Origin: an uncultured Clostridia bacterium
GTDB taxonomy: Bacteria; Bacillota; Clostridia; Christensenellales; Aristaeellaceae
Reading direction: 5' to 3'
Assembly (NCBI GenBank): GCA_934615235.1
Contig: CAKTTL010000002.1
Coordinates: 1-64,000 of the forward strand
DNA length: 64,000 bases
Under the pieces are notes generated by a model. It made no database searches and was not told where the DNA came from. It worked only from the letters and a program-made list of their open reading frames with translations. The first letter of the stretch is position 1. Each line of letters opens with the position of its first letter. Positions 1-8,997 of the stretch are shown piece after piece. Both the position numbers and the translations under genes were made by a program.

Positions 1-23
1 GTCTCAAACCCGTTATCTGAAAC

Positions 24-167
24 CTATTTTCTGCATTTTTTGCAGCAGCCCGAGCAGCCGCTGCCACAGCGGCAGCCGCCGCCTTTCCTGTCGCGAAAAA
101 CCGCGCGCACGGCGAAAAACAGCGCCACGGCGATTGCGGCCAGGATTATGAAATCGAGCGGTTTCAT
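24..167 (-). CDS. FeoB-associated Cys-rich small membrane protein
   Basis: This 47-residue protein lies 16 bases after feoB and is read in the same direction, with an AAAGGAG site before its ATG at 167. Residues 5-25 are one hydrophobic helix. The tail has six cysteines (32, 34, 38, 41, 42, 45) set among Gly, Arg and Lys. Small Cys-rich membrane proteins of this type commonly follow feoB in Firmicutes and are thought to assist iron(II) transport or bind metal at the membrane; their exact role is not settled. The call rests on size, composition and position. Confidence 0.8.
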   Translation of the reverse strand: MKPLDFIILAAIAVALFFAVRAVFRDRKGGGCRCGSGCSGCCKKCRK

Positions 168-183
168 CCGGAGGCTCCTTTCA

Positions 184-2172
184 TCAGGCGAACAGGCGAA
201 TCAGCTGATAGACGAGCGCCGCGCAAACCCACGCGATGCCGCATTGCATCACCACGATGCCCAGCGTGCGCGCGGAGGAATTCAGCTCGCGGCGGATGGC
301 CGCGACGGCCGCAACGCACGGCGTGTACAGCAGCGTGAACACGAGAAAGCTGATGGCTGAGGCGGCGGTGAAAACCGCGCCCAGCTGCCCGTCGCCCGCG
401 AGCACCGTCAGCGTGCTGATGACCGCCTCTTTGGCCATAAAGCCCGCGATGAGCGAGGTGGAAGCGCGCCAGTCGGCGAAGCCGAGCGGCTGGAAGACGG
501 GCGCGATGAGCCGTCCGATGTGCGCGAGCAGGCTGTCCGCGTCGGTTGCGGCGATATTCAGCTGCAGGTCGAACGTGCGCAGCGCCCAGATGACAATGCT
601 GGCGGCGAAGATGATCGTGAACGCGCGGTGCAGGAAATCCTTCGCCTTGTCCCACATCAGCAGAAGCGTCGTCTTCGGCGTGGGCAGGCGATAGTCCGGC
701 AGCTCCATCACGAACGGGATCGGGTTGCCGCGGAAGGCCGCTTTGCCAAACGTCAGCGCGAAAACGACGGCAATGAGAATGCCGAGCAGATACAGGCCGG
801 CCATTGCAAACGCGCGGTAGCGCGGAAAAAACGCTGCGATAAATACGCTGTAGACCGGGATTTTTGCCGTGCAGCTCATGAACGGCGTCATCATGATCGT
901 CATGCGGCGGTCGCGTTCGCTGGTGAGCGTGCGGGTGGACATAATGGCCGGAACGCTGCAGCCAAACCCGATCAGCATCGGCACGACGCTCTTGCCCGAC
1001 AGGCCGATTTTGCGCAGCAGCTTGTCCATCACAAACGCCACGCGCGCCATATAGCCCGTGTCCTCGAGCATCGAGAGGAAAAAGAACAGCAGCACGATAT
1101 ACGGCAGGAACACCAGCATGTTGCCCACGCCCGCGAATATACCGTCGATGACCAGGCTCTGCACGACCGGGTTCAGCCCGTAGGCCGTCAGCGCGCCGTC
1201 GACCACGCCAGTCAGCCAGTCCATGCCGGTTTCCATCAGCCCCGTCAGCCACGCGCCGAGCGAATCGAACGTGAGGAAGAAAATGAGCAGCATGATCAGC
1301 ACGAAAATCGGCAGAGCGAGATATTTGTGCGTCAGCACCGCGTCGATCCTGCGGCTGCGCATGCGGGTCGGGCTTTCGCCGCCCTTGACGACCGCGGCGG
1401 CGCAAGCGCCTTCAATGTACTGGTAGCGCATATCGGCGATGGCGGCGTTGCGATCCATGCCGCAGTCGTTCTCCATCTCGACGATGCTGTGCTCGATCAT
1501 TTCCAGCTCGTTCGTATCCAGCTCGAGACGGTCGACGATGTCCTGATTGCCTTCGATCGCGTTCATCGCCGCGTAACGAGAGGAAATGCCGATCTTTTCC
1601 GCATGGTCTTCCACCGCGTGCGTTACCAGGTGAATGCAGCGGTGAATCGGGCCGGAAGGACAGAAGTCGTAAACCGCGGGGGCAGTTTTATTTTTCGCCG
1701 TGCGGACGGCGGTTTCGATCAGCTCTTCAACGCCCTCGTTTTTCGCCGCTGAAATGGGCAGCACCGGAATGCCCAGCGCCTGCGAAAGCTTTTCGGTATC
1801 GACCGTGCCGCCGCTGGCGCGCACCTCGTCCATCATGTTCAGCGCCAGCACCATCGGCACGTGCATTTCGATGAGCTGAATGGTCAGGTAGAGGTTGCGC
1901 TCGATGTTGGTAGCGTCGACGATGTTGATGATGCCGTCCGGCTTTTCGTTCAGCACGAAGTCGCGGGTTACGATTTCTTCGGCCGAATACGGCCGGAGGG
2001 AATAGATCCCCGGCATATCGACGACCGTGCAGCCGCTGCGGCCGCGCACTTCGCCGGATTTGATATCAACCGTCACGCCCGGAAAATTTCCCACATGCTG
2101 ATTGGCGCCTGTAAGCTGGTTGAAAAGCGTCGTTTTTCCGCAGTTCTGATTGCCGACCAGCGCGAACTTCAT
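184..2172 (-). CDS. feoB: Ferrous iron transporter FeoB
   Basis: FeoB imports Fe(II) across the membrane and has a GTPase domain fused to a polytopic membrane domain. The N-terminal G domain shows G1 (GNQNCGKT, residues 7-14), G3 (DMPG, 52-55) and G4 (NMMD, 112-115). A helical spacer follows, then from about residue 285 many hydrophobic segments, including the conserved PMLIGFGCSVPA and PFMSCTAKIPVY stretches of the gate region. At 662 residues it is a normal to slightly short FeoB. Its start overlaps the feoA stop by 4 bases, so the two are translationally coupled. Only the N-terminal FeoA partner and the small Cys-rich protein accompany it; no FeoC is seen. Confidence 0.97.
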   Translation of the reverse strand: MKFALVGNQNCGKTTLFNQLTGANQHVGNFPGVTVDIKSGEVRGRSGCTVVDMPGIYSLRPYSAEEIVTRDFVLNEKPDGIINIVDATNIERNLYLTIQLIEMHVPMVLALNMMDEVRASGGTVDTEKLSQALGIPVLPISAAKNEGVEELIETAVRTAKNKTAPAVYDFCPSGPIHRCIHLVTHAVEDHAEKIGISSRYAAMNAIEGNQDIVDRLELDTNELEMIEHSIVEMENDCGMDRNAAIADMRYQYIEGACAAAVVKGGESPTRMRSRRIDAVLTHKYLALPIFVLIMLLIFFLTFDSLGAWLTGLMETGMDWLTGVVDGALTAYGLNPVVQSLVIDGIFAGVGNMLVFLPYIVLLFFFLSMLEDTGYMARVAFVMDKLLRKIGLSGKSVVPMLIGFGCSVPAIMSTRTLTSERDRRMTIMMTPFMSCTAKIPVYSVFIAAFFPRYRAFAMAGLYLLGILIAVVFALTFGKAAFRGNPIPFVMELPDYRLPTPKTTLLLMWDKAKDFLHRAFTIIFAASIVIWALRTFDLQLNIAATDADSLLAHIGRLIAPVFQPLGFADWRASTSLIAGFMAKEAVISTLTVLAGDGQLGAVFTAASAISFLVFTLLYTPCVAAVAAIRRELNSSARTLGIVVMQCGIAWVCAALVYQLIRLFA

Positions 2173-2396
2173 CCAACCGCCTCCACTTCGATGTTCTTTG
2201 CATCGTCCAGGCGCAGGGTCAGCGAGTAGCCGCGGATGTGAATCTCAATCGGATCGCCCATGGGCGCGGCGCGCAGAACGGTCACCTTCGCGTGCGGCGT
2301 TACGCCCATATCCAGCAGACGCAGGCGCAGCGCGCCCTCGCCGTGTACGGCCGTCACAACGGCGTCCTGGTGAAACGGCAGTTTCTCAAGCGTCAT
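2169..2396 (-). CDS. feoA: FeoA SH3-like iron transport accessory protein
   Basis: A 75-residue protein made of one FeoA (SH3-like beta-barrel) domain, with the typical LRLLDMGVTPHAKVTV turn and a C-terminal LTLRLDDAKNIEV strand pair. FeoA is cytoplasmic and is thought to contact FeoB and modulate transport. It is the first gene of the feoA-feoB-small protein operon and is preceded by a promoter with a palindromic operator near the start point. The ATG at 2396 follows a GGAGGGG site. Family and context agree, so the call is secure. Confidence 0.95.
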   Translation of the reverse strand: MTLEKLPFHQDAVVTAVHGEGALRLRLLDMGVTPHAKVTVLRAAPMGDPIEIHIRGYSLTLRLDDAKNIEVEAVG

Positions 2397-2411
2397 GATA
2401 CCCCTCCAAAT

Positions 2412-2427
2412 GTTAGCATTATCTAAC
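2412..2427 (-). promoter_or_regulatory. Likely metal-repressor operator of feoAB
   Basis: The palindrome GTTAG-cattat-CTAAC lies just downstream of the -10 box, over the expected transcription start. DtxR/IdeR/MntR-family boxes are built on TTAG/CTAA half sites, so an iron-responsive DtxR-type repressor is the best guess. It does not look like a Fur box. No dtxR gene is in the window. Confidence 0.55.
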
Positions 2428-2434
2428 TATAAAG

Positions 2435-2463
2435 AGTATATGCGGATGTATAGGCGTTGTCAA
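2435..2463 (-). promoter_or_regulatory. Sigma-A promoter of feoAB
   Basis: On the minus strand TTGACA (2463-2458) is followed by a 17-base spacer and TATACT (2440-2435). This is a near-consensus vegetative promoter about 40 bases before feoA. The palindromic operator sits immediately downstream, which fits repression by a metal-loaded regulator. Confidence 0.75.
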
Positions 2464-2507
2464 GGTGGCGGAAAAGTTTTTCAGAGCGATCTGGCTCTGA
2501 ACGGAAA

Positions 2508-2549
2508 ACAGGCGGAACCGCGTGCGCGGAATCCGCCTGTCTTTTTTTT
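2508..2549 (-). terminator. Intrinsic terminator of the ECF/ABC operon
   Basis: A very stable hairpin pairs ACAGGCGGA with TCCGCCTGT around a CCGCG/CGCGG inner stem. It lies 30 bases after the stop of the last ABC gene. Only four U follow on the minus strand, against eight on the plus strand, so it may act in both directions. Confidence 0.6.
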
Positions 2550-2581
2550 ACGGCTCCATTGCGGCAGCTGAAAATGCTTCG

Positions 2582-4315
2582 CTACAGCTTCCAGCCGACC
2601 GCCTGTTCCCGGCCGCTGATAAAACGCCGGTAGATCCCGTCCTGCGCCAGCAGCTCGTCGTGCGTGCCGCGCTGGACGATCCGGCCCTTGTCGACAACGA
2701 GAATCTGATCGGCGTGACGGACGGTTTTCAGCCTGTGAGCGATCATGATAACCGTTTTCTCGCAGGTCAGCGCGCGGACTGCGTCCATCAGTTCCTTTTC
2801 GTTTTCGGGGTCGACGTTGGCCGTTGCCTCGTCCAGGATGATGATCGGCGCGTCCTTCATCATCGCGCGGGCGATGGAAAGGCGCTGGCGTTCGCCGCCA
2901 GAAAGGGAGCCGCCCGCTTCGCCGACGACGGTATCGTATCCGTGAGGCAGCTTCATGATAAAATTGTGGCAGCGGGCTTTTTTGGCAGCCGCTATCACTT
3001 TTTCCATCGGCGCGTCCGGCTGGCCGAAGCGGATGTTGTTGGCGATAGTGTCATGGAACAGATAGACGCTTTGAAAAACAAAGCTGAAATTTCGCATCAG
3101 GCTGTCCATGCTGTATTCCCGCACATCGTGTCCGCCAAGCGTCACGCGCCCGCCGTCTACATCCCAGAAGCGGGAAAGCAGATGGCAAAGCGTGGTCTTT
3201 CCGCCGCCGGAAGGCCCGACGATCGCGGTCGTCGTCCGTTCGGGAATATCCAGCGTAATTCCGTTGATGATCGGCTTTTCGCCGTAGGAAAAGCGAATGT
3301 TTTCCGCGCGAAGGTCGCGGCGGGACGGCGCCAGCTCCGCGCCGGAAATATCCATGGCGGGCAGGTTCAAAACGCCGGCGGCCTGGTTGACGCAGGTATC
3401 TACCACCCGCAGCAGGCTCGACTGCGTGCCGGCCTGTTCCAGCCCTTCGGTGAGCAGGAAGGAACAGATCGAGAGCATCACGCAGTTCAGCAGCTCCATG
3501 CGTCCGCCGGCATAAAGCGCAAGGGACAACACGACCACGCCCACGTCGATCAGCTTGGCGACGGCGTTCTGCGCGAGCATCAGCGGCAGGAGCTTCAGCT
3601 CCATATCCGTATTGGCGTTCGCGTTTTCATCGATGGCTGATTCCAGCCTGCGATTGTATTTTCCCGCCAGAGAATAGGATTTTACTTCGGCAATTCCCTT
3701 GACGAACTCCAGAACCCGTTCGACAACCGCCGTATCGCCGGCCAGCTTTCGGCTCGTCGTCTGTTCAGACGCGGCCTGCAGGGCGCGGTTTACAAGGGCG
3801 TAGATTGTAAGCCCGGCGACGATCAGCGCGCCGGCGCGCCAGTCGAACAGGGTCACCGCCAGCGTCATGACCGCCGTGGAGAAAATGCCCTCGGTGACGA
3901 GCATGACCACGCGGGTGGATACGCCGGAGAGGTTATCCATGGCGTTTGTGGTGACGGAAGCAATCGCACCCAGGCTGTTTGCGTTGAAATAGCCCATGGT
4001 CAGGTAACGCAGATGCTCGGCGATCTGCACGCGCTTGTTGGCTGTGGTGCGATAGCCCGCGTCCGTCTGCAGGGCGGTGGCGCGGTATTTGAGAAGCGAC
4101 GAGCCGACGACCGACGCCAGCATGATTCCGAGCGAAAGCAAAATCGCTCCCGCGGTGATTTCGCCCGCCAGAATCGCCTGCAGGATTACGCCGATCGCCG
4201 GGATTTTCAAGGCGGAAAACAGCGCCGCCGCCACGCCGAGCAAGATGGAAAGATAAAATTCCCTGCGTTCTCTTTCATCGCAGAAGCGGAAGAATTTTCT
4301 TAAAATTTCAAGCAC
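2582..4315 (-). CDS. ABC half-transporter, membrane domain fused to ATPase (second of pair)
   Basis: A 577-residue protein with an N-terminal six-helix exporter-type membrane domain (about residues 20-310) and a C-terminal ATPase with Walker A (GPSGGGKTT), signature (LSGGERQRLSIARAM) and Walker B with DEATANVDPENE. The start is a GTG at 4315 because AAGGAGGA lies seven bases upstream; longer versions of the frame read into the previous gene. It overlaps the previous half-transporter by 8 bases, so the two probably form a heterodimer. Exporter-fold pairs of this kind include siderophore importers (IrtAB, YbtPQ) and multidrug exporters. The neighbouring ECF genes, the feo operon and the AraC regulator favour metal-chelate uptake, but this is inference. 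It is last in a five-gene operon. Confidence 0.85.
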   Translation of the reverse strand: MLEILRKFFRFCDERERREFYLSILLGVAAALFSALKIPAIGVILQAILAGEITAGAILLSLGIMLASVVGSSLLKYRATALQTDAGYRTTANKRVQIAEHLRYLTMGYFNANSLGAIASVTTNAMDNLSGVSTRVVMLVTEGIFSTAVMTLAVTLFDWRAGALIVAGLTIYALVNRALQAASEQTTSRKLAGDTAVVERVLEFVKGIAEVKSYSLAGKYNRRLESAIDENANANTDMELKLLPLMLAQNAVAKLIDVGVVVLSLALYAGGRMELLNCVMLSICSFLLTEGLEQAGTQSSLLRVVDTCVNQAAGVLNLPAMDISGAELAPSRRDLRAENIRFSYGEKPIINGITLDIPERTTTAIVGPSGGGKTTLCHLLSRFWDVDGGRVTLGGHDVREYSMDSLMRNFSFVFQSVYLFHDTIANNIRFGQPDAPMEKVIAAAKKARCHNFIMKLPHGYDTVVGEAGGSLSGGERQRLSIARAMMKDAPIIILDEATANVDPENEKELMDAVRALTCEKTVIMIAHRLKTVRHADQILVVDKGRIVQRGTHDELLAQDGIYRRFISGREQAVGWKL

Positions 4316-6077
4316 GGCCGGATCCTCCTTCCGCGCTGTCGCGCGATGAAATATGCGCGTCCCAGAGCGCCCGATACAGCGGGCAGGTCTGCACAAGCTC
4401 CGCCTGCGTGCCCACGGCTTCAATGCGGCCGCCGTTTACCACGGCGATCTGGTCGGCGTCGACGATGGTGGAAAGCCGGTGTGCAATGACGATCAGCGTT
4501 TTGCCGCGCACAAGCTTCGCCACGCTCTGCTGAATGAGCGCCTCGTTTTCAGGATCGGTGTAGGCGGTCGCCTCGTCCAGGAGAACGATGGGCGCGTTTT
4601 TGAGCATCGCGCGGGCGATGGAAATGCGCTGCATTTCGCCGCCGGAGAGATGTCCGCCGCCGCTGCCGGCCGGGGTGTCGAAGCCGTTTTCCAGCCCTAT
4701 GATGAAATCATAGCAGCCGCAGTCGCGCGCGGCCTGCTCGACCTCGGCGTCGGTTGCGCCGGGTCTGCCCATGCGGATGTTTTCCCGCACGGTAGCGTCG
4801 AACAGGAAGTTATCCTGCGAGACATAGGCGACGAGTTTGTGATAATGCTCCGCGGAGATATTGCGGATATCCGCGCCGCCGATGGTAATGCTGCCGCCGC
4901 TTACATCCCAGAAGGAGGCGATGAGCTTGGCGATTGTGGATTTGCCGCTGCCGGAAGGCCCGACGAGCGCGTTGACGGTTCCCTCGCGGAAGGTGAGATT
5001 CACGCCGTGCAGCACTTCGGTTTCCCCATAGCCGAAATGAACGTCGCGCAGTTCCACGGCGCTGCCCTGAACCGGCTGCGTATCCGCTTCCGGGCGGGGC
5101 AGTTCCGGCGCGGTCAGAATGTCCGTCACCTGCCCGATGATGGTGCCGGCCTTGGCGAGATCGTCGGTGAACTTCATGCAGCCGATGATCGGCGTGATCA
5201 GCCCCATGGAAAGGATTACGATCAGCACGAATTTTTCCGGCGGCAGCGTACCGTTTTTCATCAGAAGCCCGCCGATGGGCAGAACCGTCAGCAGCGTTGC
5301 GGGCATGATGTTCATGGCGAAGGTGAAATAGAAGTTGCTCCGGTTCATCCAGTCGATGTAGCTTTGCGCGCACTCTCTGGCGGCGGTCACAAATTTTTCA
5401 TAGCTGCTTTTCGCCTTGCCGAATACCTTGATTACCTCAATGCCGCCGATATACTCCACCGCCGTATCGTTGAGCGCGTTGGTGGCCGATACGGTGCGGG
5501 CGTAATTTTTGCCGTATCCCGCCATCATCAGCAGAAAGAAAACCATGCCGAGCGGGAAGGTGATCAGGATGGAAAGCGCCATGCGCCAGTCGAGAGCGAG
5601 CAGATAGGCGAACGTCGCCGCAACGATGGCCGCATTGCTGCTCATTTCAGGAATCACGTGCGCCAGCGTCGGCTCGATGCTGTCCACCCGTTCAACGAGG
5701 ATGTTTTTCAATTCGCCGGAGCCTTGCGCCTGCACGTCGCCCAGCGGCATCCGGGCGAGCTTGGCAAGCCACTGTTTGCGGATGCTGCCCAGCACGGCGA
5801 AGGTCGCCTGATGGGACTGCGCCGTGGACAGCGCGTGCAGCAGCACGCGCAGCAGCCAGAACGCCGCCATCAACGCACAGTCTGCGAGATAGCCGGATAA
5901 ATCTTTGTTTCCCGCCAGCAGCCGGGCCGTTACCTTTGCCATCACAAAAAAGGGCAGAATCTGAAACGCCGCGCCGAGGACGGCAAGGCATACGCTTGCG
6001 ATGTATCCTGTTTTCTTCTGGCCGGCAAAGGCGAATATCCAGCGAAACGTGCCTTTTTTCTCTTGCAATTGTCTCAC
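4308..6077 (-). CDS. ABC half-transporter, membrane domain fused to ATPase (first of pair)
   Basis: A 589-residue exporter-fold ABC protein. Hydrophobic segments fill residues about 20-310, including a long helix pair near 155-190. The ATPase domain shows Walker A (GPSGSGKSTIAK), the signature LSGGEMQRISIARAML, and Walker B with LLDEATAYTDPENEA and the H-loop IAHRLSTI. Both ATP sites look intact. It starts 4 bases inside the end of the ECF ATPase gene and overlaps the next half-transporter by 8 bases, so all are translationally coupled. The likely role is one half of a heterodimeric transporter for a metal chelate or another small molecule. An export role cannot be excluded from sequence alone. 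Confidence 0.85.
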   Translation of the reverse strand: MRQLQEKKGTFRWIFAFAGQKKTGYIASVCLAVLGAAFQILPFFVMAKVTARLLAGNKDLSGYLADCALMAAFWLLRVLLHALSTAQSHQATFAVLGSIRKQWLAKLARMPLGDVQAQGSGELKNILVERVDSIEPTLAHVIPEMSSNAAIVAATFAYLLALDWRMALSILITFPLGMVFFLLMMAGYGKNYARTVSATNALNDTAVEYIGGIEVIKVFGKAKSSYEKFVTAARECAQSYIDWMNRSNFYFTFAMNIMPATLLTVLPIGGLLMKNGTLPPEKFVLIVILSMGLITPIIGCMKFTDDLAKAGTIIGQVTDILTAPELPRPEADTQPVQGSAVELRDVHFGYGETEVLHGVNLTFREGTVNALVGPSGSGKSTIAKLIASFWDVSGGSITIGGADIRNISAEHYHKLVAYVSQDNFLFDATVRENIRMGRPGATDAEVEQAARDCGCYDFIIGLENGFDTPAGSGGGHLSGGEMQRISIARAMLKNAPIVLLDEATAYTDPENEALIQQSVAKLVRGKTLIVIAHRLSTIVDADQIAVVNGGRIEAVGTQAELVQTCPLYRALWDAHISSRDSAEGGSGRA

Positions 6078-7531
6078 CTCACATGGAAAATCTCTTTGAT
6101 TTTCGGAAGGCTTTCCTCTGAAACAGTCAGATCGTCCTGGATTGCGCTGTTTTCCAGATGCAGCACGCGCGTGCAGGTGCGGCAGACGAATTCATAGTCG
6201 TGCGTGACGATGAAGAGGATTTTGCCAAGTTCCGAGAGCTTCTGAATCAGCGCCGCCAGCCGCGCCATGCTGTCGAAGTCCAGCCCGCTGGTGGGTTCGT
6301 CGATTACCAGCAGTTCCTTGCAGCCGACCATGGCGGAGGCCGCCGCCAGCCGCTGCTTCTGTCCGCCGGAAAGCGTGTTGGGGTGGAGCTGCCGCAAAGG
6401 CGCAAGCCCCAGCGCTTCCAGCGTCTGCGCCGCAAGCTTTGTGTCGGGACGCTTAAGCCCGAACGTGCACTCCGCCTCCACGCTTTTGGCGAAGAGCTGA
6501 TAATTCACATCCTGCATAACCATGCAGGAGCGCTTCATTCGCGCTTTCAATGGCAAAGCTTTGCCATTGAAAAGATACGAACCGGCCGCTTCCTTATGCA
6601 GTCCGCAGAGCGCGCGGGAGAAGGTCGTTTTCCCCGCGCCGTTGCGGCCGGCGACGGCGATCACGTCTCCGGGCGCGGCCTGCAGAGAAAGCGCATGGAG
6701 AACCGGCCGCTTCTGATAGGACAGGGCCACGTTTTGCAGCGCGAAGACCGGGGAAGCATGGGGCGCGGCAAAATGCGCGGGGCGCTCCTGCGCCAGATCC
6801 GTGGCCCGCAGCCCCATTTCCTGCCGCCGCTGCGCCGGGAGAGCCCGGAACTGCTCGGGCGTCCAGTCGCCCGCGATGCTGCCGTTTTCCAGATAAACGA
6901 TGCGATCCGCCACGTCCATCAGGTAAAAAAGCCGGTGTTCCGCGACGACGACGGTTTTTCCCTGCGCCTTGACGAGCTTCAGATGCTCCTTCAGCTCGCT
7001 GATCGCCGCCATATCCAGATTGGAGGACGGTTCGTCCAGCAGGTAAATTTCCGGATTCATGGCGTAAACGGAGGCAAAGGCGATTTTCTGCTTTTCGCCG
7101 CCGGAGAGGGCGAAAATGTTGCGGTTCAGAAGCGGTTCGATCCGCAGGGCTTTTGCCGTTTCCGCCACGCGGCACTTCATCTGCGGTTGAGGAACGGCCT
7201 CGTTTTCCATGCCGAAGGCGATTTCGCTATCGGTATCCACGTTGAAAAACTGCGTCCGGGGATTTTGAAACACGCTGCCTACCCTTTCTGCGATGCGGTA
7301 CATGGGCAGGCCGCAAAGATTCTCTCCGTCCAGCAGCACCCTGCCGCTCAGCTCGCCTGTGAAAAATTGCGGAATCAGGCCGTTGACGAGCCGCGTCAGC
7401 GTGGTTTTGCCGCAGCCGCTTCGCCCGCAGAGCAGGACGCACTGCCCGTCCGGAATCGTCAGGTTGATGTGCTTCAGGCCGCCGTCCGCGCTGCCCGCAT
7501 AGGCAAAGGATACATTCTCGAACTCGATCAT
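6074..7531 (-). CDS. ECF transporter energy-coupling ATPase with two ABC domains
   Basis: This 485-residue soluble protein carries two complete ABC ATPase domains in tandem. The first has Walker A GRSGCGKTTL (near residue 35) and signature LSGGEKQKIAFAS. The second, from about residue 250, has GRNGAGKTTF and LSGGQKQRLAAAS with LLVIDEPTSGLDFDS. This is the fused EcfA-EcfA' arrangement that powers energy-coupling factor vitamin and metal transporters. I place the start at the ATG at 7531, which overlaps the EcfT stop as ATGA; an ATG 18 bases upstream is also possible. It sits between the T subunit and two exporter-type ABC genes, so one transcript makes two kinds of transporter. Confidence 0.9.
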   Translation of the reverse strand: MIEFENVSFAYAGSADGGLKHINLTIPDGQCVLLCGRSGCGKTTLTRLVNGLIPQFFTGELSGRVLLDGENLCGLPMYRIAERVGSVFQNPRTQFFNVDTDSEIAFGMENEAVPQPQMKCRVAETAKALRIEPLLNRNIFALSGGEKQKIAFASVYAMNPEIYLLDEPSSNLDMAAISELKEHLKLVKAQGKTVVVAEHRLFYLMDVADRIVYLENGSIAGDWTPEQFRALPAQRRQEMGLRATDLAQERPAHFAAPHASPVFALQNVALSYQKRPVLHALSLQAAPGDVIAVAGRNGAGKTTFSRALCGLHKEAAGSYLFNGKALPLKARMKRSCMVMQDVNYQLFAKSVEAECTFGLKRPDTKLAAQTLEALGLAPLRQLHPNTLSGGQKQRLAAASAMVGCKELLVIDEPTSGLDFDSMARLAALIQKLSELGKILFIVTHDYEFVCRTCTRVLHLENSAIQDDLTVSEESLPKIKEIFHVR

Positions 7532-8232
7532 AAGGCCATACCCTTCCATACAAGCTCTGCAGCCAGAAACGCCGTGAACAGCAGCATTGCCAGCCAGTCC
7601 GCCGCCCGCATCTGAATGGACACAAGGCAGGTGCGGGGCTTCGGGTTTTCAATGCCTCGCGTCATGGAAGCGACGGACAGCTCGTCCGCCGCCTTGCTGG
7701 CCGCTGTCAGCAGCGGCACATAGATGCAGTCGATCGTCATGGCGGGTGCCTTCAGAAAGCCGGGGAGCGTCGGCGATACGTCCCGCAGACGCATGGCGTC
7801 CTTGATAAACCGCCAGTCCTCGCGAATTGTGGGCAAATAGCGGAGCATGACGGCAAGGGGAATGGTCAGCTTTTTTGGAATGCGCAGCCGCGCCATGGCG
7901 GAGAGAAATTCGCCGACTCTGGTGGTGGAAATCACAATCCCCGCCAGCATCCCGCAGGCGTAGACCTTGTGCACCAGCCCGAGAAAAGCCACGAACATCG
8001 TTCGCCATGTGCCGGTGAACGCGCCCATACACCAGCCTGTGAACAGGCAAATCAGCGCATAGACGATCATGCCGCGCAGCGCATAGCGCCATTTTCCGCA
8101 GAGCGCGGCCAGCAGGCCGATGAGCACGACCAGGGCGAACTGAAAAGACAGGCTCGGCGCGAACATGGCGCTCAGGACGCAAAGCAGGATGAGAAACAGC
8201 TTTGCCCGGGGGTCCAGACGCAGCGGTTTCAT
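7528..8232 (-). CDS. ECF transporter transmembrane T component
   Basis: A 234-residue membrane protein of the EcfT/CbiQ type, with four to five hydrophobic segments and the cytoplasmic coupling region ending in SMTRGIENPKPRT, which matches the conserved Arg-Gly motif that docks on the ATPase. It links the S subunit to the ATPases. The gene overlaps the S-component gene and the ATPase gene by 4 bases each (ATGA junctions), which implies coupled translation and stoichiometric assembly. The substrate is set by the S component and is unknown. Confidence 0.88.
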   Translation of the reverse strand: MKPLRLDPRAKLFLILLCVLSAMFAPSLSFQFALVVLIGLLAALCGKWRYALRGMIVYALICLFTGWCMGAFTGTWRTMFVAFLGLVHKVYACGMLAGIVISTTRVGEFLSAMARLRIPKKLTIPLAVMLRYLPTIREDWRFIKDAMRLRDVSPTLPGFLKAPAMTIDCIYVPLLTAASKAADELSVASMTRGIENPKPRTCLVSIQMRAADWLAMLLFTAFLAAELVWKGMAL

Positions 8233-8831
8233 TGGGTGATACCGGCTTTTTCAAACTGCCTGTTCAGCATCTTGCAGCCGACGAACGCGCTGAGCGCGGC
8301 GACAAGGACGGTTCCCACCAGCATGACGATCAGAATCCATGCGCTTCCCGCGGAACGCATGGCGTCGATGTAGGATTGCTCCGTGCCGTTGCCCAGCATG
8401 GTTCTGGCCCAGCCGTCCGGGTTGGCAAAAAAGACGAGATAGGAAGCGGTGCCGCCGAGAGAAAGCAGGATATAGGAAAGCGAATTGATTTTCCTGCTCT
8501 GATAATTTCCGCTTCCGGCTGCGAGATCGGCGATGACGCCCATCACCAGATACCCCAGCGCCATCGCCCAGTGCATACCGGTGACGAACCAGACGATGCA
8601 GAGAATCGCGCCGAGAATGGCGACCGCCCAGCGCTTTTGCACCTTGGCAAGCATCAGCAGGTACACCGGCCCGCACAACAGCGCGCTGCCTATGGGCATA
8701 TAGAACGTCAGCACCGGGTTCGGCGCAAAGAAAATGCCGCCCACAAGGGCGAAAACAAGAAAAAGCGCGGTAAAGATGCCGACGGTGACCAGATCTTTCA
8801 CGGTGAGGCTTTTTTTGCTGATTGTCCGCAT
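8229..8831 (-). CDS. ECF S component, Trep_Strep (MptS-like) family
   Basis: A 200-residue integral membrane protein with about five to six hydrophobic helices. The pattern fits the Trep_Strep family of ECF substrate-binding subunits: a charged N-terminus (MRTISKKSLTVKDLV), an early GGIFFAPNPVLTFYMPIG segment and a central AGSGNYQSRKINSLSY loop. It should give the ECF complex its specificity; no substrate is firmly established for this family. It heads the five-gene operon, with AAAGGAG eight bases before its ATG at 8831, and is divergent from an AraC regulator. The ferrous iron operon and siderophore-importer-like ABC pair nearby suggest a metal-related ligand. Confidence 0.8.
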   Translation of the reverse strand: MRTISKKSLTVKDLVTVGIFTALFLVFALVGGIFFAPNPVLTFYMPIGSALLCGPVYLLMLAKVQKRWAVAILGAILCIVWFVTGMHWAMALGYLVMGVIADLAAGSGNYQSRKINSLSYILLSLGGTASYLVFFANPDGWARTMLGNGTEQSYIDAMRSAGSAWILIVMLVGTVLVAALSAFVGCKMLNRQFEKAGITQ

Positions 8832-8861
8832 GATAAAATCTCCTTTGCATTGCCGGACGGT

Positions 8862-8890
8862 TTGACTTTTGAACCGCCGTCTGTTATAGT
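8862..8890 (+). promoter_or_regulatory. Promoter for the AraC-type regulator gene
   Basis: TTGACT (8862-8867), a 17-base spacer and TATAGT (8885-8890) form a good sigma-A promoter on the plus strand. The next gene starts at 9172, so the mRNA would have a leader of about 275 bases containing a complete 165-bp inverted-repeat element. Confidence 0.6.
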
Positions 8891-8997
8891 TTGGTTAGAG
8901 AACACTGACCGGAATTAAAGGTGTCATACCGCGGCGATTCCATCAAGAGCAGGCGGACGTTTCTGCCTGATCGTTGCAAAGAATTGGCTGTTCGTTG

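Noticed and set aside
6158..7615. Long plus-strand frame opposite the ECF ATPase
   Set aside because: It has no domain features, no ribosome binding site and a composition typical of an antisense shadow.
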